Source: an uncultured Lachnospiraceae bacterium (GTDB taxonomy: Bacteria > Bacillota > Clostridia > Lachnospirales > Lachnospiraceae). From it: a DNA stretch of 5,204 bases. The stretch is from the NCBI GenBank assembly GCA_947628025.1, contig CANQYH010000231.1, positions 1-5,204 of the forward strand. Direction: 5' to 3'. The notes under the pieces are model-generated. The model was not told where the DNA came from. It saw only the letters and a list, made by a program, of their open reading frames with translations, and ran no database searches. The position numbers and the translations under genes were made by a program. Positions 1-4,908 of the stretch are shown here, one piece after another. Each line of letters begins with the position of its first letter. Within the stretch, counting starts at the first letter, position 1.

Positions 1-36
1 GCTCTTTATCCAGTGTATGAAAGCATGTATTGCAGG

Positions 37-65
37 TTGAAATAAAGATTTCTTTATGATATACT
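37..65 (+). promoter_or_regulatory. SigA-type promoter of the LysR regulator gene
   Basis: A -35 box TTGAAA (37-42) and a -10 box TATACT (60-65) are separated by exactly 17 bp. Each differs from the housekeeping consensus at one position. Transcription would start near base 72 and give a leader of about 29 nt before the start codon at 101. This also argues against the in-frame ATG at 56, which would lie inside the -10/spacer region. Confidence 0.7.
42..57. promoter_or_regulatory. Candidate operator: 16-bp dyad in the LysR promoter spacer
   Basis: ATAAAGA (42-48) and TCTTTAT (51-57) form a perfect inverted repeat with a 2-bp centre, lying between the -35 and -10 boxes. A third copy of the same heptamer, TCTTTAT, is at 3-9. 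LysR-type regulators commonly repress their own genes from sites overlapping the promoter, so autoregulation is a natural reading. That it is a protein-binding site is inferred; the symmetry itself is directly visible. Confidence 0.45.
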
Positions 66-100
66 TTTGGAGAAATATTACGTCGAGCCGGAGAAGCACT

Positions 101-1018
101 ATGAATACTAAACACGCCCAATATATGCTGACGATCCTCCAGGAGGGCAGCATTACCGCCGCAGCGCGCAAGCTCTATGTCTCCCAGCCGTCCCTGAGCC
201 AGATGGTCAAGCTGGTGGAAAACAATCTGGGAATGCCGATCTTTAACCGCAATACCGACCCCCTGACCCTGACCTACGCCGGGGAGAAATACATGGAGGC
301 GGCGCGGAGGATCCTGACTATCAACAGCAACCTCCAGAAAGAGATCGACGAGATCAGCCATGAGGACCACGGCACGATCCAGCTGGGGATCCCGGTCCAG
401 CGGGCCATGCAGGTGATACCCTACGTCATGCCCCGCTTCATCCGCGCCTATCCCGACGTCGACGTGCAGATCCACGAATACGGCTCCGCGACCATCGAGA
501 CCATGGTCCTGGAGGGGCGTGTGGATTTCGCCTGCCTGACGACCTATCCCCGCCACGAGGAACTGGAATACATCCTGGTGGAAAACGAGGACCTGGTGCT
601 TCTGACCGGACGGAACTCCGCGATCGCCAGACGGATCCCCGCGGGCACGCCGATCGATATCACGGAAGCCAGAGACGAGATGTTCATCAATATCAAATCC
701 GGCCACAGCGTCCGCACCACGCAGGATCTTTTGTTCATCCAAAAAGATATGAGGCCGAAAGTCCTGCTGGAAACCATGAGCATCGAAGTGGCCAAGCGGA
801 CCGCCGTCGCCTGCAACGCCGTGATGATCTGTCCGCAGAATTACATCGAAATGACGCCGGAGTTGCTGCCCCAGTGCGTCATGTACCCGCTGACCGACAT
901 CGGCGACCGAAAACGCAGCTTTTACATATGCTACCGGAAAGACAGCTACCTGCCCAAATATATGCGCGATTTCATCGGGATCCTGACGGAGAAAAAGGAC
1001 CCGTTCATCACGGAATGA
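101..1018 (+). CDS. LysR family transcriptional regulator
   Basis: This is a 305-residue DNA-binding regulator of the usual LysR length. Residues 1-60 form the winged helix-turn-helix: the stretch SITAAARKLYVSQPSLSQMV (residues 18-37) is a textbook LysR recognition motif, followed by the linker helix at about 60-88. Residues from about 91 to the end are the periplasmic-binding-protein-like effector domain, opening with GTIQLGIP. The start at 101 is chosen because GGAGAAG (90-96) sits at good spacing and the LysR family normally begins about there. The in-frame ATG at 56 would add 15 atypical residues and would lie upstream of the predicted transcription start. The gene runs tail to tail into the CHR transporter genes with a 7-bp gap, so its target is not obvious; a divergent gene left of the window is one candidate. 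The effector ligand cannot be read from the sequence. Confidence 0.95.
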   Translation: MNTKHAQYMLTILQEGSITAAARKLYVSQPSLSQMVKLVENNLGMPIFNRNTDPLTLTYAGEKYMEAARRILTINSNLQKEIDEISHEDHGTIQLGIPVQRAMQVIPYVMPRFIRAYPDVDVQIHEYGSATIETMVLEGRVDFACLTTYPRHEELEYILVENEDLVLLTGRNSAIARRIPAGTPIDITEARDEMFINIKSGHSVRTTQDLLFIQKDMRPKVLLETMSIEVAKRTAVACNAVMICPQNYIEMTPELLPQCVMYPLTDIGDRKRSFYICYRKDSYLPKYMRDFIGILTEKKDPFITE

Positions 1019-1025
1019 CCGCCGC

Positions 1026-1595
1026 CTATCCGATCAAAAGTCCCAGCACTGCCGCGATCAGGATGGTTTTCGGGATCGACAGCTTAAACTTCATCAGCAG
1101 CACGCCGCTGATCACGGCGATCAGGACCAGGTTCCAGGAGACCGCTCCAAACAGGGACCCGGCCGAAAGATCGGCCGCGCTCAGGATCCCGGCCGCCACG
1201 AACGTCGAAACGCTCAGCGTGACCCCCGCGGCCGCGAGCATTCCCAGGCTGGCCGGGCGGACGCCGCGCATGGCGCTCTCCAGCAGCTTGTTCCCTTTCA
1301 GCCGCAGGATAAAATGGGCCGCGGCCATAGAAAGCGTCAGCGAGGGCATCATCACGCCCAGGCTGGCGACCGCCGCTCCCAGGATCCCGGCCGTCCGCAG
1401 ACCCACAAACGTAGCGCAGTTGATCCCCAGGGATCCGGGCGTCATCTCCGCCACGGCCACGATATCCATGACTTCCGAGGCCGTCATCCAGCCGTAGCGC
1501 AACACCTCGTCGTTGATGACCGGGATCATGGTCATGCCGCCGAAACTGCAGAAACCGATCTTCATGAACGAAAGAAACAGTCTAAGATAGATCAT
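1026..1595 (-). CDS. Half-size CHR (chromate transporter family) membrane protein, second subunit
   Basis: This is a 189-residue, very hydrophobic protein with a single CHR domain (the full ChrA protein has two). Visible family marks are the N-terminal FMKIGFCSFGG (residues 10-20), the segment WMTASEVMDIVAVAEMTPGS (36-55) with the conserved PG, and the glycine-rich helix after it, followed by hydrophobic stretches at about 67-100, 115-140, 150-168 and 174-189. Family members export chromate, or probably other oxyanions, across the cytoplasmic membrane. Half-size members are usually encoded in adjacent pairs and are thought to work together, often with opposite membrane topology. The start is supported by GGGAGGA (1608-1602 on the minus strand) 6 nt before the ATG. 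The gene overlaps the end of its partner by 14 bp, indicating translational coupling. The substrate is not certain; chromate is only the name of the family. Confidence 0.9.
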   Translation of the reverse strand: MIYLRLFLSFMKIGFCSFGGMTMIPVINDEVLRYGWMTASEVMDIVAVAEMTPGSLGINCATFVGLRTAGILGAAVASLGVMMPSLTLSMAAAHFILRLKGNKLLESAMRGVRPASLGMLAAAGVTLSVSTFVAAGILSAADLSAGSLFGAVSWNLVLIAVISGVLLMKFKLSIPKTILIAAVLGLLIG

Positions 1596-2166
1596 CTTCT
1601 ATCCTCCCTCTCCAAACCAGCAGACCAATCACCAGTGCGGCAACGATCACCAGGAGTTTGCTGAAATCCGTAAACGTGCAGACCAGAAAGCTGACCAAAA
1701 GCAGCACAACCGCCGATTTTCCTTTCAGGGCCGTGGGCCACATCCGCGCGCAGGCGCTGATGATGATCGGGATCACCACGCTCCTTACCCCGTTCAGCAC
1801 TTTTGCCACGTAGACATTGTCCCGCAGCGCCCCGTAAAAATAAGTGACCACGGCGATCGCCAGCAGCGCCGGCAGCGACAGTCCCACCGCCGCCACCGCC
1901 GCTCCGGCCACCCCGGCCATGGCGTAGCCGGAAAAGACCGACATATTGATGATCATGATCCCCGGAAACGATTTCGCCAGCGACATAAAATCAATGATCT
2001 GGTCCTCCGTCATCCATTTCTTCTTATCTACAAATTCGTTCTGCATCTGCGCAATGATGCTCCAGCCGCCGCCAAACGTAAACAAACCGATCTTAAACAT
2101 CGTACAGAAGATCGCAAACAGCCGTCGTTCCTTTTTCTCCACCGTATGCGCCGTCCTTTCTTTCAT
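1582..2166 (-). CDS. Half-size CHR (chromate transporter family) membrane protein, first subunit
   Basis: This is a 194-residue membrane protein with one CHR domain. Residues 22-35 (TMFKIGLFTFGGGW) carry the family's N-terminal FKIG...FGGG signature. A WMTEDQIIDFMSLAKSFPG segment (51-69) with the conserved PG follows, then hydrophobic helices at about 83-112, 127-142, 150-166 and 169-185. It is the first gene of a two-gene operon and its end overlaps the second gene by 14 bp. The start is uncertain. The ATG at 2166 follows a candidate promoter but has only AGGTGG at a long 13-nt spacing. An alternative GTG at 2142 has AAAGGA about 11 nt upstream and would give MEKKERR as the N-terminus. Upstream in-frame ATGs at 2202 and 2307 add a glycine- and aromatic-rich stretch untypical of the family and overlap the candidate promoter. 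The partner gene should be needed for function. Confidence 0.88.
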   Translation of the reverse strand: MKERTAHTVEKKERRLFAIFCTMFKIGLFTFGGGWSIIAQMQNEFVDKKKWMTEDQIIDFMSLAKSFPGIMIINMSVFSGYAMAGVAGAAVAAVGLSLPALLAIAVVTYFYGALRDNVYVAKVLNGVRSVVIPIIISACARMWPTALKGKSAVVLLLVSFLVCTFTDFSKLLVIVAALVIGLLVWRGRIEDDLS

Positions 2167-2203
2167 ATGAACGGGACAACCACCTATCCCGCCGCTTCCC
2201 ATT

Positions 2204-2232
2204 AGATTACCGCGTTTTTCCCCATCGGTCAA
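2204..2232 (-). promoter_or_regulatory. Candidate promoter of the CHR transporter operon
   Basis: On the minus strand TTGACC (2232-2227) is followed after 17 bp by TAATCT (2209-2204). The -35 is close to consensus; the -10 keeps only the three most conserved positions (first T, A, last T). Start of transcription near 2197 would leave a leader of about 30 nt before the ATG at 2166. A better -10 (TATAAT at 2332-2327) exists further upstream on this strand but has no recognisable -35. Confidence 0.4.
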
Positions 2233-2345
2233 ATAGCTAAATCCATATAACAGCCATAACCAAAAACTATGGTCCGCCCCGTCAAAAGCAAAAACGAATG
2301 GGGGCAATAGGCTTTCCGCTATACGTATTATAAAGGAGAATGTAT

Positions 2346-2374
2346 TTGCTTTCCCCGGCGGTTTCCATTATAAT
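2346..2374 (+). promoter_or_regulatory. SigA-type promoter of citXG
   Basis: TTGCTT (2346-2351) and a perfect TATAAT (2369-2374) are separated by 17 bp. Transcription would start near 2381, giving a leader of about 166 nt before the citXG start codon. The -10 lies inside a perfect 12-bp palindrome, CCATTATAATGG (2365-2376), so the element reads TATAAT on both strands, although no good -35 is seen for the minus direction. Confidence 0.65.
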
Positions 2375-2385
2375 GGACCATTAAG

Positions 2386-2397
2386 AAGCATTTGCTT
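2386..2397. promoter_or_regulatory. Candidate operator dyad at the citXG transcription start
   Basis: AAGCA-TT-TGCTT is a perfect inverted repeat about 5 nt after the predicted transcription start. Its right part, ATTTGCTT (2390-2397), recurs at 2344-2351 across the -35 box, 46 bp upstream. A repressor bound at either copy would block the promoter. The repeats are directly visible; the operator role is inferred. Confidence 0.4.
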
Positions 2398-2471
2398 GTG
2401 TTCGGATCCTTTCTGTCAGACCTCGCCGGTACGGAATAAGGATTTCATATGCGTCACACGATTTCGATCCA

Positions 2472-2488
2472 ATTTTCTGCCAGAAAAT
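2472..2488 (+). other. Hairpin in the citXG 5' leader
   Basis: ATTTTCT (2472-2478) and AGAAAAT (2482-2488) form a perfect 7-bp stem with a 3-nt loop in the untranslated leader, about 60 nt before the start codon. A second, weaker arrangement pairs ATCCTT (2406-2411) with AAGGAT (2438-2443) around a small CCG/CGG stem. The stem is AT-rich and lacks a clean following T-run, so it is not called a terminator. No known riboswitch class was recognised. Confidence 0.35.
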
Positions 2489-2546
2489 CACGGAACCTTT
2501 TCTTATGCCGCCCGACAGGGCCGAAAACAGACGGAGGAAAACATTC

Positions 2547-3893
2547 ATGGAAGACGTCAGTTTAATGGAAATGCTGAACGCGAGAGAAATGCGGTGCCGG
2601 CTGCAGGACCAGCTGCTCGATGCCCATAAAAAGCCGCTGATCTGCCTGACCCTGAACATACCGGGGCCTGTTAAGGTGCTGCCCGGCATTCCGGATGCCT
2701 TTGAGACCGGACGCAGACGGATCGAAACCATTCTGCAAACATACAAGATCCCAACGCTCCGCTCAGAGGCGGTCCGGGCCAAAACCGGTTACGAAGCTTT
2801 TTACTGCATAGACACCTCCGCCGAGACCGCCAAAGCTCTGATGATCCAGATCGAAGATGCGGACCGCCTGGGGCGTCTTTTTGATATCGACGTGCTGCGC
2901 GCGGACGGCGTCAAGGTCTCCCGCGAGGAGCTGGGATTCGCGCCCCGCCGCTGCCTGCTGTGTGGCGAACCGGCCCACGTATGCAGCCGCAGCCGCCGTC
3001 ACAGCGTGGCGGAGCTGACCTCCGAGATCCGGCGCATCCTGCTTCCTTTCACGATCGCTTCCCGGATCGAAGAGGCCCTGATGGCGGAGGTCTCCGCGAC
3101 CCCCAAGCCCGGCCTGGTGGATCTCCATGACAACGGCGCTCATACGGACATGTGTTTCGATACCTTTGCCGTAAGCGCCAAGGCCATTTCCCCCTGGCTG
3201 GCCCGGATGTTTGAGACCGGATACCGCTGGGACGGCCCCGCGGACGGACTCTTCCCGGCAATCCGCCCCGTCGGCGTCCAAGCGGAACAGGCCATGTTCT
3301 CGGCCACCGGAGGCGTCAATACCCACAAGGGCATCATCTTTTCCCTGGGGATCATCGCGGCAGCTCTGGGACTGTGGCTCCGCACGTCCTCCGAGCCGTT
3401 TTGCGCAGAGACCGTCCTTACTCTGGCCGGAGCACTCTGCCGCGACTGCCTGGAAGAAGATCTTGCGGCGATCCGTATGCGGGAACCGAAGACCCACGGG
3501 GAGATCCTATACCGGAAGTACGGCTTTAAAGGGATCCGCGGGGAGGCCCAGGGCGGTTTCCCGTCGATCCGCCGGATCGCTCTCCCGGCCATGGACCGGG
3601 CAAAGGCGACCGGTCTCAGCGACAATGACGCCGCCCTCGACACGCTCCTGGCCCTGATGGCGGAGGTCGACGACACCAATATCCTGATACGCACCGGCCC
3701 AAAACAGCTCGCTTTCGCCAAAGCCGAGGCCCGGCGGATTCTGGCTCTGGGCGGAGCCGCGGCGGAAAAAGGAAAAGAAGAGCTGGCACTCTTAAACGAA
3801 CGGTTCATCGAACTGAATCTGAGTCCCGGCGGCTGCGCCGATCTGCTGGCGATCACGCTGTTTCTGCGCGGGCTTGCGGAAAGCATCCGCTGA
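2547..3893 (+). CDS. citXG: CitXG: bifunctional citrate lyase prosthetic-group synthase and transferase
   Basis: This 448-residue cytoplasmic protein joins two maturation enzymes of citrate lyase. Residues 1 to about 170 are CitX, which transfers the phosphoribosyl-dephospho-CoA group to the acyl carrier subunit CitD. CitX marks are LTLNIPGPVK (34-43), GRLFDIDVL (109-117) and the RRCLLCGEPAHVCSRSRRH segment (134-152). Residues from about 172 to the end are CitG, which makes the triphosphoribosyl-dephospho-CoA precursor from ATP and dephospho-CoA. CitG marks are PKPGLVDLHDNGAHTDM (186-202), TGGVNTHKG (254-262), HGEILYRKYG and GIRGEA in 317-333, DDTNILIRTG (375-384) and LSPGGCADLLA (425-435). 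The same fusion is known in Haemophilus; in E. coli the two are separate. The start at 2547 has GGAGG (2533-2537) at 9-nt spacing; the in-frame ATG at 2505 lacks such a site. No citC, citD, citE or citF lies nearby, so its client enzyme is encoded elsewhere. All core motifs look intact. Confidence 0.95.
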   Translation: MEDVSLMEMLNAREMRCRLQDQLLDAHKKPLICLTLNIPGPVKVLPGIPDAFETGRRRIETILQTYKIPTLRSEAVRAKTGYEAFYCIDTSAETAKALMIQIEDADRLGRLFDIDVLRADGVKVSREELGFAPRRCLLCGEPAHVCSRSRRHSVAELTSEIRRILLPFTIASRIEEALMAEVSATPKPGLVDLHDNGAHTDMCFDTFAVSAKAISPWLARMFETGYRWDGPADGLFPAIRPVGVQAEQAMFSATGGVNTHKGIIFSLGIIAAALGLWLRTSSEPFCAETVLTLAGALCRDCLEEDLAAIRMREPKTHGEILYRKYGFKGIRGEAQGGFPSIRRIALPAMDRAKATGLSDNDAALDTLLALMAEVDDTNILIRTGPKQLAFAKAEARRILALGGAAAEKGKEELALLNERFIELNLSPGGCADLLAITLFLRGLAESIR

Positions 3894-3928
3894 ATTTATT
3901 TTGAAATCGCTACACAAGGCGGCTGACA

Positions 3929-3960
3929 GGATTTCTGCCATTTTCAGTCCTCAGAAACCC
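3929..3960. repeat. Imperfect inverted repeat between citXG and recU
   Basis: GGATTTCTG (3929-3937) pairs with CAGAAACCC (3952-3960) at eight of nine positions around a 14-nt loop. It lies between the convergent ends of citXG and recU and could be a weak bidirectional transcript end, but no T-run follows on either strand, so it is not called a terminator. The rest of the 141-bp gap holds a 10-bp palindrome, CGCCGCGGCG (3985-3994), and a tandem pair of TATCCGG (3998-4011). Nothing coding was seen. Confidence 0.3.
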
Positions 3961-4034
3961 TCGCAACGCGGCATACCTGTGATTCGCCGCGGCGCAGTAT
4001 CCGGTATCCGGCCGCCACATTTCCGCGCGGATCC

Positions 4035-4568
4035 TCACGTCCGCCGGTCCAGGTCCCTCTGGATCAATTCCAGATAATGCACCAGCACGTCCCTGTGATG
4101 CCCGATCTTCCAGGAACGGTCGATCTCATCGTAGGTAAAGCTCTTCCGCCCGCCCTCCTGCATCCGCTTCCAAAAACCGTACAGCTCGTCAAACGGGATA
4201 TAATAGATCTCGTCCAGGGCGGTCCAGTGGAGGATAATAAAAGCCACGCCGCCCTGCTGTTCAAACTCCTGCATGAACTTTACCTGATGTTCATGGACAT
4301 TCTGCAGCGGGAACGTCGTCACCGCACATTCTTTCGCGTCAAAACAGACCGGGATCCCCTGCACCGCGCCGATATAGTCCACGGTGCTTTTCTGGTCAAA
4401 ATAGGCCAGCGTAATATGCCTCGTCTCCTTATCGATCGTGATCGGCGTGATCGGCGTCGGCACTTTCTGGATCAGCGCCAGCTTTTTTTCCCGGTATACC
4501 TCGTTTGTGTGATTGATCATATCCTCTAAGGTCGAGCCGCGAAGCCCTCTGGAATTCCAGGTTCCCAT
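4035..4568 (-). CDS. recU: RecU-family Holliday junction resolvase (short form)
   Basis: This 177-residue protein matches the RecU family of endonucleases that cut four-way DNA junctions in recombinational repair and chromosome segregation in Firmicutes. In order: N-terminal SRGLRGSTLEDMINHTNEVY (residues 6-25), the KVPTPITP strand (35-42), the catalytic region STVDYIG (62-68) with Asp64 and CFDAKE (75-80) with Asp77 and Lys79, then FPLQNVHEHQ (86-95), GGVAFIIL (106-113) and GGRKS (139-143). The catalytic set corresponds to Asp, Glu, Lys of Bacillus RecU, with Asp in place of Glu. The long N-terminal extension of the Bacillus protein is missing. The start at 4568 has AGGGGG (4581-4576) 7 nt upstream. 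The longer reading from 4655 is rejected because its first codons coincide with the promoter. In Bacilli recU adjoins the gene for penicillin-binding protein 1; here it stands alone. Confidence 0.9.
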   Translation of the reverse strand: MGTWNSRGLRGSTLEDMINHTNEVYREKKLALIQKVPTPITPITIDKETRHITLAYFDQKSTVDYIGAVQGIPVCFDAKECAVTTFPLQNVHEHQVKFMQEFEQQGGVAFIILHWTALDEIYYIPFDELYGFWKRMQEGGRKSFTYDEIDRSWKIGHHRDVLVHYLELIQRDLDRRT

Positions 4569-4589
4569 GATCCTACCCCCTGCGCGGAT

Positions 4590-4607
4590 ACGGCCTTTCG
4601 CGGCCGT
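4590..4607 (-). other. GC-rich hairpin in the recU 5' leader
   Basis: On the minus strand ACGGCC (4607-4602) pairs perfectly with GGCCGT (4595-4590) around a GCGAAA loop. It falls between the predicted transcription start (about 4620) and the Shine-Dalgarno site (4581-4576), leaving the ribosome site free. It could stabilise the 5' end of the message; that role is inferred. Confidence 0.4.
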
Positions 4608-4626
4608 CCCGCTGTTTTCAAAAACG

Positions 4627-4655
4627 ATTATACACGGAACCCGCCGTTTTGTCAT
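4627..4655 (-). promoter_or_regulatory. recU: SigA-type promoter of recU
   Basis: On the minus strand ATGACA (4655-4650) and a perfect TATAAT (4632-4627) are 17 bp apart, with only one mismatch to consensus in the -35. The start of transcription would be near 4620, giving a leader of about 52 nt. This promoter fixes the downstream ATG at 4568 as the real recU start. Confidence 0.7.
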
Positions 4656-4813
4656 GGAACATTTTTATTTCCACGTAAATTTCCAGGAGTTTCGGGAACA
4701 AACCGGGGATTTTTCGGATGTTTCGGAAACGAACCTGCCCGCAATGCAGGCATATCATTATTGATCGTCAGGATATAAAACCTATTTACAGTAACAGACT
4801 ACAGCTCCGGTGT
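4656..4813. other. Non-coding region upstream of the recU promoter, with paired 11-bp dyads
   Basis: No gene was recognised on either strand between the isomerase terminator and the recU promoter. The region holds two near-identical 11-bp elements, GTTTCGGGAAC (4689-4699) and GTTTCGGAAAC (4720-4730). The second is a perfect GTTTC/GAAAC inverted repeat with a one-base centre, and the first differs from it at one position. Their centres are 31 bp apart, about three helical turns. A further TTTCGG is at 4712-4717. A small TGCC/GGCA inverted repeat lies at about 4736-4752. Confidence 0.4.
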
Positions 4814-4847
4814 AAAAAGAGGGGCCCGGGAAATACCCCGAACCCCT
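4814..4847 (-). terminator. Rho-independent terminator of the sugar isomerase gene
   Basis: On the minus strand a GC-rich hairpin is followed by TCTTTTT. The outer stem pairs 4847-4843 with 4824-4820 (AGGGG in both readings). A 2-by-2 internal loop follows, then an inner stem pairing CGGG (4840-4837) with CCCG (4830-4827) around a 6-nt loop. The T-run is at 4818-4814. It lies about 60 nt after the isomerase stop codon and separates that unit from recU. Confidence 0.85.
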
Positions 4848-4908
4848 GAAATCATTTCACAATCGCCGGTCCTCCCGGCAATCGTCTGTCCATCGTCTGC
4901 CTGATGTT

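Noticed and set aside
544..816. Open frame on the minus strand inside the LysR gene
   Set aside because: It is the antisense of a clear LysR coding sequence, has no family resemblance and no ribosome site.
874..1664. Two + strand open frames opposite the second CHR gene
   Set aside because: They are rich in Arg, Pro, Ala and His, as expected for the antisense of GC-rich membrane-protein codons, and overlap two confident genes.
2167..2307. N-terminal extension of the first CHR protein from the ATG at 2307
   Set aside because: The added residues are not CHR-like and cover the candidate promoter. The family signature begins only about 20 residues after the ATG at 2166.
2340..2384. A 14-codon frame after AAGGAG that could look like a leader peptide for citXG
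   Set aside because: The Shine-Dalgarno to ATG spacing is about 1 nt, and the frame starts upstream of the predicted transcription start, overlapping the -35 and -10 boxes.
2472..2500. Terminator or attenuator in the citXG leader
   Set aside because: The stem is AT-rich and the following bases are not a continuous T-run; no alternative anti-terminator pairing was evident.
2763..3886. Long minus-strand open frames opposite citXG
   Set aside because: They are low-complexity (Arg/Ser/Ala or Gly rich) antisense readings of a gene whose domain motifs are intact from end to end.
4689..4735. A LexA (SOS) box upstream of recU
   Set aside because: The GTTTC/GAAAC elements and nearby GAAC do not form the CGAAC-N4-GTTCG arrangement of Firmicutes LexA boxes.
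4077..4764. Two + strand open frames opposite recU and its promoter
   Set aside because: They are antisense to a recognised RecU and cross its promoter; no domain or ribosome site was seen.
4761..4788. Possible + strand promoter TTGATC-N16-TATTTA
   Set aside because: No + strand gene follows, and both boxes are only moderate matches.
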